Assembly: GCF_010983895.1 (NCBI RefSeq)
Contig: NZ_CP048836.1
Span: 992,001 to 1,056,000 of the forward strand
Length of the DNA: 64,000 nucleotides
Direction: 5' to 3'
Origin: Nitrogeniibacter mangrovi
GTDB lineage: Bacteria > Pseudomonadota > Gammaproteobacteria > Burkholderiales > Rhodocyclaceae
In this document: one piece after another, positions 23,880-32,259 of the stretch
How the letters are laid out: each line of letters begins with the position of its first letter
Position numbering within the stretch: position 1 is the stretch's first letter
The notes under the pieces: model-generated
Told to the model about the DNA's origin: nothing
What the model saw: the letters and a program-made list of their open reading frames with translations, nothing else
Database searches by the model: none
Translations under genes and position numbers: made by a program

Positions 23880-26298
23880 AATTTACCTGCTGTTTCCGCT
23901 GGCAGTCCTGTTCAACTCATTTTCAATGACCGCTTTGCTGCTGGCCTTTGGCCTGGCAGGACGCTCCGAAGCGGCGGCCGATATCGGTCTTGTGCAGGCA
24001 GCGTCTCTGGCGCTGTTCTTCGCTTTTTCGGCCAATGGCAGGAATGTCGTGCTTGCGGCGTCCGATGCCGGCGCCCAGGGGGTGGCATCATCGTTGATCC
24101 TGACGCGGCTGGCGCTCATGGTGCCACTGGCCGCGGCGACCTATTTCCTCAGCGTTTCCATCGGTGGTACGGCAACGATCCTGTCGCTGGTGCTCATCGC
24201 GCGGCGCGCCAGTGAATGGATCGGCGAAATCGCGTTGGCCCGGCACGAGGTCGTCGGAAACGTTCGTGCTGCCTCGCTCACGGTCGTGGCGGAGAGCTGT
24301 TCCTTGCTCGCCTGTCTCATTGGTACTTTGTTTTTCGATCTCGAACTGACCATGAGCGCCCTGCCCTGGGCGCTTGTTCCGCTGATCGCAGTCCGGGGGG
24401 GGGATTCAAGCTCGGCGGCCAACAGATGGGCCTACGTGCCTTGCTCCCGCATTTCGGTTCTTCGGGCATCATCGGCGCAAGTGTTTTCATTTTTCGACTT
24501 TCCGTGACGCTACTGGCTGGGAAAGCTACGGCAGGAAGCCTGTTTACGGCGTTTGCCATCGGTAGTCTGATCCCCACCATATTCGGTCAGGCGCTCGCCC
24601 CGACCTTGATTCGGCGCTACGGTCATGGCCGTCTGCCCTCTGTATTCGCCCTGGCGCCGCTGGGCATGATGGCGGCAGGCGGTGTGGTGGCCGGCGTTTC
24701 CGTGCTGTTCCCCGTCGTCATTTCCGATTCGGGGCTCTCCCCGACGTTCTGGGTTGCCACCGGGCTGTCCATCGTTGGTGGTGGTCTGATGACCCTGGCG
24801 ACATTGTGGCGCACCCGGATACTCCACGAGAGAGGTCGGAACGTATTCGGTCCGGATTTGCTCGCCAATGTGCTGATCGCGACCAGCGTCCCGTTTGTCT
24901 ACCACGTGTGCGGGGCAGAGTGTCTGGGTGCGCTGTATCTGTTGAGTGCGCTTCTCAATCTCGCGTTCCTGTTTGGCGCCAAGTGCCAGCATCCCGAGCA
25001 ACGTCAGGACAGGGAGGGCTTTGTGCTGACCATTTGCCTGTTGCTCGTCGCCCCCGTGTTCTTCCAGCTGGAGGGTGGTTTGTTCAGGGATCCCGCCTTT
25101 GTCTTCAATGCGCAGGGGAGCATACAGAAACTTCCGTTGCCGCTTTCGATGCTGGCCCTGTTCGTCGGTATTGCCATGCTGGGCAATTACTGGCAGGCAT
25201 CCCGAACGCTCACCACCCTGTTCTTTTCTGCCCTCCTGTTCGTGATGACTTCCCTGATCTCGGCTCAGGGGAGTGCCAGTCAGGAGGGGGCGAAGCTGCT
25301 CCTTCTTGCACAGTTCCTGATGCCGATGTTTGCTCTGGTGCTGGGCGAAATGGTCGGTGTTACCCCCCGTGGCGGCCGGCTGTTCCTGTGGGGGGCATGT
25401 GCCACGCTGCTACTGGTGTTGCCAGCCCAGTTGATGGCCAGCATCCTTGAGGGTTACACCTTGCTTAGCCCGAAGGTGTTCCTGTTCAGCATCTATCAAC
25501 ACCTTCAATACTTTCCGATGGTTGTTTCGGCATTGGTGATCGCAATATCGGTTCCATTCTGGAAGGGGGGGGGCATCGACCGAATCGCGGCCGGGGGCTT
25601 CTCGTGGTGTCCTCCGTCTTCCTGATCTGGGCTCAGTCATTGGTGGCGGTCGCCGGATGGATCATGGCAATCTGTGGTGTTTTTGCTGTCCATCTGTCGC
25701 GAACTCGTTCGCATGTTCGATCAGGTCTCGCCTCGGCGGCCCTTTTCTTCTTGCTGGTCAGCGTGGTGGTGGCGTGGCTGAGCTGGGTGTCCGGGGCGAA
25801 CACCGATACGGTGGTCGACCAGCAGTCCTGGCAGTCCAAGTATTCAACGATGTCGGACGCGCAAGGTGCCGGGCTGCCGTCGGGGCTCGAGCAGCGGAGG
25901 GTGCAATGGCGGTTCTTCTACGACGGGGTCGTGGAATCCCCCCGGACGTTTCTGATTGGTCACGCATCTCCCCCCCGCGTGACGAACACCCCAGTGCGCA
26001 CAACTACTGGCTCGATACCGCCTACAACTTCGGCATCCTTGCGCTCCTGCCCATACTCGGTTTGCTGGGCTGGAGCGTGCGCAACATCTACCGTGCAAGG
26101 GCAAGGTTGCTCTCTCAGCCCGAGACGCTCGGGCTCGTGCTTTCGCTAGGCTATTTGTTGTTCATTGAAAACATGTTGAAGGTTGGGATGCGACAGCCCT
26201 ACCCCGGCATAATCACTTTCTTTCTCTGGGGATTGCTCGTCGCCCGACTGCGGGCCGGTTCGACGTACAAGACCGCTGCGGAGGCGTCGACGCGATGA
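23869..26298 (+). CDS. Apparent fused flippase-polymerase membrane protein (Wzx-like + O-antigen ligase-like), frame broken three times
   Basis: Frames 23869-24507, ~24404-25625 and ~25574-26298 (the last itself changing frame at ~25976) join into one protein of about 810 residues if one base is added at each of G9 24395-24403, G9 25565-25573 and C7 25970-25976. The first ~430 residues look like a polysaccharide flippase: FPLAVLFNSFSMTALLLA, ALFFAFSANGRNVVLAA, FGQALAPTLIRRYGHG, alternating hydrophobic spans. The rest resembles O-antigen ligase/polymerase (Wzy_C): QEGAKLLLLAQFLMPMFAL, then AHNYWLDTAYNFGILALLP with the family His-Asn. ATG 23869 overlaps the previous gene by 11 nt. Three breaks could mean decay, phase variation or, most likely given essential genes show the same fault, undercalled homopolymers. 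Confidence 0.62.
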
Positions 26299-27545
26299 GG
26301 GTGCTGGTCCTGTCTCAGTATTTCTGGCCGGAGAATTTCGGCATCACGGGGCTTGTGAAGTCGCTGCAGGAACGCGGCGTGGAGGTGACGGTGCTGACTG
26401 GGCAGCCAAACTATCCGAGCGGCTCGGTTTTCGATGGCTATTCCGCCTGGCAAACCTCCCGGGAACTGATGGATGGGATTCCAGTGCTTCGTGTTCCGGT
26501 CGCGCCACGGGGGAAGAAATCGGGTTTGAGGCTTGCCGTCAACTACCTTGCCTTTGTCGCCAGTGCGCTCGTCTTCGGTCCTTGGTTGTTGCGTCGGCAC
26601 CGCTTCGATGTTGTCTTCGTCTATGCTCCGTCTCCGTTGCTCCAGGCGATTCCGGCCATCTTCATCGCGTGGCTCAAGCGGGCGCCCATGGTGCTCTGGG
26701 TCCAGGATCTCTGGCCTGAGAGTCTGTCGGCGACAGGCTTTGTCCGCAATGCACGTGTGCTTGGGTGGGTCGGTTCGGTGGTTCGTTTCATCTATCGACA
26801 CACGGATCTGGCCCTCATCCCCTCGGAGGGCTTTCGCAAGCCGATCGAGAAGCTTGCGCCACCCGGAATGCCGATCGAGTTCTACCCCAATGCCGTTGCC
26901 CGCAGCGAGCCCTGTTCCGAGCCGCTTTCCGAGCCGATCCAGGTGCTGCTCGCTGGGATCGCAGGGTGCCGTTCAGTGGTTTTCGCCGGTAATCTGGGGG
27001 CTGCGCAATCCTTGGAAACCATCCTGGGCGCCGCGGAATATCTGGCTAAAGAGGGGCATGAGGCGCGGTTTTTTCTGGTCGGTAGCGGCAGCTTGTCGGA
27101 CTGGCTTGCCGAGGAGATCGAGCGCAGAGGGCTCTCCAACGTATCGCTTCCCGGACGCTTTCCACCTGAGACGATGCCGGCCATTTATGAGGCGGCGTCG
27201 GTGCTTCTGGTTAGCCTTCGTGATGAGCCGATTTTTGCATTGACCATTCCGAGCAAGGTGCAGGGTTATCTTGCGGCCGGAAAGCCGATCATTGCCGCTC
27301 TCAACGGCGAGGGGGCACGGCTTGTCGAGGCAGCCAGTGCCGGTGTCACCGCACCTGCCGGTGACTGCAGGGCTCTTGCGGACCGCGTCATTCAAATCTT
27401 TGGATTGGAAGAGGCTGAGCGACGCGAAATGGGGGAAAATGGGCGGCAATTCGCACAAAGGCATTTCGAACTCGATGGCTTGGCGGACACACTGGTCTCC
27501 CGGTTGGATGCTTTGACGGTGAAACGGAGGAACTCTTCACCATGA
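26295..27545 (+). CDS. Family 4 glycosyltransferase, WbuB-like
   Basis: A 416-residue GT4 with the start VLVLSQYFWPENFGITGLVK, GQPNYPSG, the WVQDLWPESLSATG segment characteristic of the WbuB/WcaI group, and the donor domain VVFAGNLGAAQSLETIL and LTIPSKVQGYLAAGKPIIAAL. In E. coli O26-type loci wbuB stands beside fnlA-fnlB-fnlC and is thought to transfer L-FucNAc. The same partners follow here, in the order reductase, dehydratase, 2-epimerase. It overlaps the previous gene by 4 nt (ATGA). Confidence 0.85.
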   Translation: MRVLVLSQYFWPENFGITGLVKSLQERGVEVTVLTGQPNYPSGSVFDGYSAWQTSRELMDGIPVLRVPVAPRGKKSGLRLAVNYLAFVASALVFGPWLLRRHRFDVVFVYAPSPLLQAIPAIFIAWLKRAPMVLWVQDLWPESLSATGFVRNARVLGWVGSVVRFIYRHTDLALIPSEGFRKPIEKLAPPGMPIEFYPNAVARSEPCSEPLSEPIQVLLAGIAGCRSVVFAGNLGAAQSLETILGAAEYLAKEGHEARFFLVGSGSLSDWLAEEIERRGLSNVSLPGRFPPETMPAIYEAASVLLVSLRDEPIFALTIPSKVQGYLAAGKPIIAALNGEGARLVEAASAGVTAPAGDCRALADRVIQIFGLEEAERREMGENGRQFAQRHFELDGLADTLVSRLDALTVKRRNSSP

Positions 27546-28396
27546 GAATTCTGGTGCTTGGCGTGTCGGGCATGTTGGGCAATGCCATGTATAGGACGCT
27601 CTTCGGGGACTCGGGGCTAGAGGCTTGGGGGACGGTGAGATCGGCGGGCGCGATGCGTCACTTCGACGAAGAGATGGCGGCACGCATCGTCACCGGCGTC
27701 GATGTCGAGACGGCGGATGGGCTGTTGGGCGTGTTCGAGCGTGTGAAACCGCAACTGGTCGTCAATTGCATCGGCCTGGTCAAGCAATATGCGGCGGCGA
27801 AAGACCCTTTGCTCGCGCTCCCGATCAATGCGATGCTGCCTCACCGGTTGTCGCGCTACTGCGCACTCGTGGGCGCTCGCCTGGTGCACTTCAGTACTGA
27901 CTGCGTGTTCAGCGGGAAAACCGGTGGGTACCGTGAATCGGATCCCTCCGATGCCGAGGATCTCTACGGGAAGTCCAAATTCATCGGCGAGGTGTCGGAT
28001 GCGCATGCGGTGACGCTCAGGACGTCGATCATCGGGCATGAACTGGAGAGTCATCATGGTCTGGTCGAATGGTTTCTGCGCCAGACGGATGGTATACACG
28101 GGTACCGACGCGTTATTTTTTCGGGGCTTCCGACGGTCGAAATTTCGCGGATCGTCAGGGACTTCGTGATTCCCCACCCAGAATTGTCCGGTGTCTTCCA
28201 CGTGGCATCGGCCCCCATTGCCAAGCACGACCTGTTGCAACTGGTCGCCACAGAATACGGCAAGTCGATCAGTATCGAACCTGACGACTCGGTCGTTCTC
28301 GACCGCTCGCTCATTGCCGATCGCTTCAGAGATGCAACGGGATATGTGGCGCCGGATTGGCCTGAGCTGGTGCGGCGCATGAAGAATTTCAGCTAA
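27542..28396 (+). CDS. RmlD-like NDP-4-keto-sugar reductase, FnlB-type
   Basis: A 284-residue reductive SDR similar to dTDP-4-dehydrorhamnose reductase. Evidence is LVLGVSGMLGNAMYRTLF (residues ~4-21), VVNCIGLVKQY, HFSTDCVFSGKTGGYRESD, and DLYGKSKFIGE (Tyr, Lys). In UDP-L-FucNAc synthesis the second enzyme reduces the 4-keto group of the epimerised dehydratase product. Its position between wbuB-like and fnlA-like genes fits that role, so rhamnose synthesis is unlikely (no rmlABC here). It overlaps the previous gene by 4 nt. Confidence 0.78.
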   Translation: MRILVLGVSGMLGNAMYRTLFGDSGLEAWGTVRSAGAMRHFDEEMAARIVTGVDVETADGLLGVFERVKPQLVVNCIGLVKQYAAAKDPLLALPINAMLPHRLSRYCALVGARLVHFSTDCVFSGKTGGYRESDPSDAEDLYGKSKFIGEVSDAHAVTLRTSIIGHELESHHGLVEWFLRQTDGIHGYRRVIFSGLPTVEISRIVRDFVIPHPELSGVFHVASAPIAKHDLLQLVATEYGKSISIEPDDSVVLDRSLIADRFRDATGYVAPDWPELVRRMKNFS

Positions 28397-28406
28397 GAGG
28401 ACGTAT

Positions 28407-29420
28407 ATGTTTTCCGGAAAGACACTGATGATCACCGGTGGAACGGGGTCGTTCGGTAACGCGGTTCTGACGCGGTTTCTCGACACGGCGGTCAAGGAGA
28501 TTCGAATCTTCAGCCGTGATGAGAAGAAGCAGGAAGACATGCGGATTGCCTTGAACAATCCCAAGCTGAAGTTCTACATCGGGGACGTGCGCGAATACTC
28601 ATCCGTTGCGGATGCGATGCAGGGGGTGGACTACGTTTTCCACGCCGCGGCGTTGAAGCAGGTTCCGTCGTGCGAGTTCTATCCCATGGAAGCGTTGAGG
28701 ACCAACGTCATGGGGACCGAGAACGTGCTCAGTGCGGCAAACAATGCGGGTGTGGACCGGGTCGTGGTGTTGTCGACCGACAAGGCGGTCTATCCGATCA
28801 ATGCCATGGGGATTTCCAAGGCCATGGCGGAAAAGGTCATGGTGGCAAAAGCGCGTCTGCAGCAGCCGGGGAAGGCCGTTTTCTGCGCCACCCGGTACGG
28901 AAACGTGATGGCATCGCGTGGGTCCGTGATTCCGCTGTTCGTAAATCAGCTCAAGGAAGGGAAGTCCCTGACGGTGACCGACCCCAACATGACACGGTTT
29001 CTCATGTCGCTGGAGGACTCGGTCGATCTGGTGCTCTACGCATTCGAGCACGGTCAGCAAGGAGACATCTTCGTCCAGAAGGCGCCGGCATCGACGGTGG
29101 GCGATCTGGCTCAGGCGCTCAAGGAGTTGTTCGGCAAGGGCGATTCGGAGACCCGCGTCATCGGGACGCGCCACGGGGAGAAACTCTACGAGTCGCTTAT
29201 TTCCCGGGAAGAGATGGCTCATGCGATCGACATGGGCGGCTACTACCGGATTCCGGCGGACAATCGCGATCTGAATTACGCGAAGTACTTCAGCGAAGGT
29301 GAAACGGACATCTCGACCCTGGACGATTACACGTCCCACAACACACAGCGGCTCACGGTGGAGCAGGTCAAGGCACTGCTGATGTCACTCGACTACATCA
29401 AGGAAGAACTCGGTGCTTAA
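28407..29420 (+). CDS. fnlA: UDP-GlcNAc 4,6-dehydratase/5-epimerase (FnlA/WbjB/CapE-like)
   Basis: A 337-residue SDR of the short CapD/FlaA1 group: MITGGTGSFGNAVLTRFLD at residues ~8-26, FSRDEKKQEDMR, VFHAAALKQVPSCE, and VLSTDKAVYPINAMGISKA with the dehydratase-type active site. FnlA converts UDP-GlcNAc to UDP-4-keto-6-deoxy-sugars with C5 inversion, the first step to UDP-L-FucNAc. A GAGG ribosome site precedes ATG 28407. A separate membrane dehydratase (32260-34133) provides the D-series product, so both sugar series appear to be made. Confidence 0.85.
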   Translation: MFSGKTLMITGGTGSFGNAVLTRFLDTAVKEIRIFSRDEKKQEDMRIALNNPKLKFYIGDVREYSSVADAMQGVDYVFHAAALKQVPSCEFYPMEALRTNVMGTENVLSAANNAGVDRVVVLSTDKAVYPINAMGISKAMAEKVMVAKARLQQPGKAVFCATRYGNVMASRGSVIPLFVNQLKEGKSLTVTDPNMTRFLMSLEDSVDLVLYAFEHGQQGDIFVQKAPASTVGDLAQALKELFGKGDSETRVIGTRHGEKLYESLISREEMAHAIDMGGYYRIPADNRDLNYAKYFSEGETDISTLDDYTSHNTQRLTVEQVKALLMSLDYIKEELGA

Positions 29421-30543
29421 GGTCATGACCATCGTCGGTACGCGGCCCGAGCTGATCAAGATGAGCCGCGTCATCGCCGAGTTCGATCGCTACACGCATC
29501 ATGTGCTCGTGCACACCGGGCAGAATTTCGACTACGAATTACACCAGGTGTTCTTCGAAGATCTGGACATCCGAAAGCCGGACCATTTTCTCGAGGCGGT
29601 CGGTGAGAACGCCGCACAGACGATCGCGCGTGTCATCGAGCGTTCCGATGAAGTCCTTGAGCGTGAAAAGCCCGACGCCGTCATGCTCTATGGAGACACC
29701 AATTCGTGTCTTGCGGTCATCGCGGCCAAGCGACGGAAAATCCCGGTCTTTCACATGGAAGCCGGGAATCGGTGCTTCGATCAGCGGGTGCCGGAGGAAC
29801 TGAACCGCAAAGTCCTCGACCATCTGAGCGATATCAATATGGTCTTGACCGAGCATGCTCGGCGCTACCTGATCGCGGAGGGTATCCGTCCTGAAACCAT
29901 CATCAAGACGGGGTCCCACATGCGCGAGGTCCTTGACCATTACATGCCGAAGATCCGGTCTTCCGTTGTGATAGATCGGATGGGCCTGAAGCCCCGTGGT
30001 TATTTCCTGGTCAGTGCCCATCGCGAGGAAAACGTTGATAGCCAGAACAGCCTCGGCGACCTCATGGATACGCTCAACGCTCTGGCCGAAACCTATGATG
30101 TTCCGGTCATCGTATCGACCCACCCGCGCACGCGAAAGCGGCTCGATGCGCTGACCGGTTTCACGCCGGACGCCCGCATCGAATTCATGAAGCCCTTCGG
30201 CTTCTGCGATTACATCCGTTTGCAGATGGAGTCGCTGTGCGTGATTTCCGATAGTGGAACCATCACGGAAGAAACCTCGCTCCTCAATCTGCCGTCCATC
30301 ACGATACGGAATGCGCATGAGCGCCCGGAAGGCATGGACGCCGGTACGCTGATCATGGCGGGTCTCAAGCGTGACCGGGTGCTGGACGCAGTGCGAATCA
30401 CGCTTGCGCAGTTCGACCCGGAAGCGCATGCAACCCGAACCGTGGACGATTATGAGAACGCGGCGGTCTCGAAACAGGTCTTGCGCGTTGTCGAGAGTTA
30501 CACCGATTACGTCAACCGGGTCGTCTGGCGAAAGGCGCATTGA
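29413..30543 (+). CDS. fnlC: UDP-N-acetylglucosamine 2-epimerase family (FnlC/WbjD-like)
   Basis: A 376-residue GT-B-fold non-hydrolysing 2-epimerase. Motifs are VMTIVGTRPELIKMSRVI, VHTGQNFDYELHQVFFEDL, MLYGDTNSCLAVIAAKR, FHMEAGNRCFDQRVPEELNR, SAHREENV, and ISDSGTITEE. In L-FucNAc pathways this enzyme inverts C2 after reduction, completing UDP-L-FucNAc. GTG 29413 overlaps the fnlA stop by 8 nt. WecB, acting on UDP-GlcNAc, is the alternative, but the GNRCFDQRVPEE variant and the neighbours favour FnlC. Confidence 0.85.
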   Translation: MLKVMTIVGTRPELIKMSRVIAEFDRYTHHVLVHTGQNFDYELHQVFFEDLDIRKPDHFLEAVGENAAQTIARVIERSDEVLEREKPDAVMLYGDTNSCLAVIAAKRRKIPVFHMEAGNRCFDQRVPEELNRKVLDHLSDINMVLTEHARRYLIAEGIRPETIIKTGSHMREVLDHYMPKIRSSVVIDRMGLKPRGYFLVSAHREENVDSQNSLGDLMDTLNALAETYDVPVIVSTHPRTRKRLDALTGFTPDARIEFMKPFGFCDYIRLQMESLCVISDSGTITEETSLLNLPSITIRNAHERPEGMDAGTLIMAGLKRDRVLDAVRITLAQFDPEAHATRTVDDYENAAVSKQVLRVVESYTDYVNRVVWRKAH

Positions 30544-30547
30544 TTCC

Positions 30548-31492
30548 ATGGTGACCCTGGTAACAGGCGCCAGTGGATTCGTCGGCTCGGCGTTGTGTCG
30601 CAAGTTGAGGGCCGAAGGTGTGAGCGTTCGCGGCGCTGTCAGGCAATCAGCGACATTATTGGGCCTCGACACGGTCGATGTCGGGAACATGTCGGGTGAA
30701 ACGGACTGGGCCGAGGCGCTGGAAAATGTCAGTCAGGTCGTGCATCTGGCCGCCCGTGTTCACGTAATGAATGATGACAGCGCTGACCCACTGGCCGAGT
30801 TTCGCCGCGTCAATGTGGAAGGTACCCGCCGGTTGGCAGAGCAGGCTGTCGCCCTCGGCGTCCGGCGATTCGTTTATGTCAGCAGTATCAAGGTCAACGG
30901 TGAAGCAACTGAACCGGGCTGCCCATTTACGGCTGCGGATACACCTGCCCCCACGGACCCGTACGGGATTTCAAAACTCGAAGCCGAGCAGACGCTGCGA
31001 GAGATTTGCGCCCGATCCGGCATGGAATGGGTGATCATTCGCCCTCCGCTCGTCTACGGCCCGGGGGTTCGCGCCAACTTCGGATCGCTGATTCGATGGG
31101 TGCGTCGTGGCGTACCGCTTCCGCTCGGTGCCATGACGGCCAATCGTCGCAGTCTTGTGGCGCTGGATAATCTGGTGGATCTCATCGCTACTTGCCTGTG
31201 CAATCCCCATGCCGCCAATCAGACCTTCCTGGTCAGCGATGGGGAAGATCTGTCCGTTGCAGATCTACTTGAGCGCATCGGCAAAGCCATGAACAGGCCT
31301 GCGCGACTGATCCGGGTTCCCCGTGTCCTGCTCAAGTGGGGAGCATCATGGCTGGGGAGGCGCGAAGTGTATCAGCGCCTCGCGGGTTCATTGCAGGTAG
31401 ACATCGAATCGACGCGACAACAACTTGGCTGGGCGCCCGTGGTCTCCGTCGATCAGGCCTTGCGCAAAACCGTCGAGAAGGGTTGGGAATGA
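30548..31492 (+). CDS. NDP-4-keto-6-deoxy-HexNAc reductase/epimerase (WbpV/WreV-like SDR)
   Basis: A 314-residue extended SDR: LVTGASGFVGSALCRKLRAEG at the N-terminus, VVHLAARVHVMND, FVYVSSIKVNGE (Ser), DPYGISKLEAEQ (Tyr, Lys), and IRPPLVYGPGVRANF. These features are those of the WbpV/WreV group next to WbpM-type dehydratases, which make UDP-D-QuiNAc (or D-FucNAc) by 4-keto reduction. It precedes an initiating sugar-phosphate transferase and a wbpM-type gene, the same trio seen in Pseudomonas O5 and Rhizobium O-antigen loci. The C4 stereochemistry is not readable from sequence. Confidence 0.78.
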   Translation: MVTLVTGASGFVGSALCRKLRAEGVSVRGAVRQSATLLGLDTVDVGNMSGETDWAEALENVSQVVHLAARVHVMNDDSADPLAEFRRVNVEGTRRLAEQAVALGVRRFVYVSSIKVNGEATEPGCPFTAADTPAPTDPYGISKLEAEQTLREICARSGMEWVIIRPPLVYGPGVRANFGSLIRWVRRGVPLPLGAMTANRRSLVALDNLVDLIATCLCNPHAANQTFLVSDGEDLSVADLLERIGKAMNRPARLIRVPRVLLKWGASWLGRREVYQRLAGSLQVDIESTRQQLGWAPVVSVDQALRKTVEKGWE

Positions 31493-32049
31493 AGCGCTTT
31501 TTCGACGTCATTCTCGCCATCGTTGTGTCCATGGTATTTGCGCTGCCCATTCTCGTTATTGCGCTTCTGGTGCGGTTGACGTCGCCAGGCCCGGCACTCT
31601 ACTGGAGCGATCGCGTCGGACGGGACAACCGCATCTTCAGGATGCCGAAATTCCGCAGCATGAGGATTGATACGCCTGCGGTCGCGACCCACCTTCTCGA
31701 CCGTCCCGATCAGTGGCTCACGCCGATCGGGTCGTTCCTGAGAAAGTCCAGTCTCGACGAGTTGCCGCAGCTGTGGAGCATCGTCAAGGGTGATATGAGT
31801 TTTGTCGGGCCGCGTCCGGCGCTGTTCAATCAGGCGGATCTGATTGCCTTGCGGACTGAAAACGACGTGCACCGGCTCGTTCCCGGATTGACTGGCTGGG
31901 CACAAGTGAACGGGCGAGACGATCTACCGACCCCGAAGAAAGTGGTCCTCGATACGGAGTATCTCCATCGGCAATCCTTCTTCTTCGATTTGAAAGTTCT
32001 GTGGCTGACCTTTCTCAAAGTGATCACCCGAGACGGCGTCCAGCACTGA
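31489..32049 (+). CDS. Initiating sugar-1-phosphate transferase (PglC/WreQ-type monotopic phosphoglycosyltransferase)
   Basis: A 186-residue bacterial sugar transferase, the minimal monotopic form. An N-terminal membrane-embedded helix (VILAIVVSMVFALPILVIAL) is followed by the catalytic region FRMPKFRSMRID, LRKSSLDELPQLWSIVKGDMSFVGPRP and PGLTGWAQVNGRD, including the Asp-Glu dyad in the SLDELPQ block. It moves phospho-sugar from UDP-sugar to undecaprenyl phosphate on the inner face of the membrane, starting each repeat unit. The adjacent reductase suggests QuiNAc- or FucNAc-1-phosphate as substrate. ATG 31489 overlaps the previous stop by 4 nt. Confidence 0.88.
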   Translation: MKRFFDVILAIVVSMVFALPILVIALLVRLTSPGPALYWSDRVGRDNRIFRMPKFRSMRIDTPAVATHLLDRPDQWLTPIGSFLRKSSLDELPQLWSIVKGDMSFVGPRPALFNQADLIALRTENDVHRLVPGLTGWAQVNGRDDLPTPKKVVLDTEYLHRQSFFFDLKVLWLTFLKVITRDGVQH

Positions 32050-32217
32050 TCCATGACTTGACGCTCCGTTTGTGCAGATACGCTGACTGAACGCTTGTGC
32101 TGCTTCATTGAGGCGGTTCGCGTTGTCCCATCCGAGCCTGCTTGGCGGGCTAAGAGAAGGGAGGGGCGGTCATGGCAACAGATCCTGAGAAATGCAGAAG
32201 GGGTGGCGCCATAGCGA

Positions 32218-32223
32218 TATAAT
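32218..32223 (+). promoter_or_regulatory. Candidate -10 element before the wbpM-type gene
   Basis: A perfect TATAAT hexamer lies 36 bp before ATG 32260 in the 210-bp gap after the long operon; no convincing -35 is seen 17 bp upstream. The rest of the gap (32050-32217) shows no gene or clear terminator. The hexamer suggests independent transcription of the dehydratase gene. Confidence 0.4.
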
Positions 32224-32259
32224 GCCAGCCTCGATGACATCTCAGCCCGCCGACTGACC

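Noticed and set aside
27542-28396. dTDP-L-rhamnose reductase (rmlD)
   Set aside because: No rmlA, rmlB or rmlC in the window, and the gene lies between wbuB-, fnlA- and fnlC-like genes, which favours the L-FucNAc pathway.
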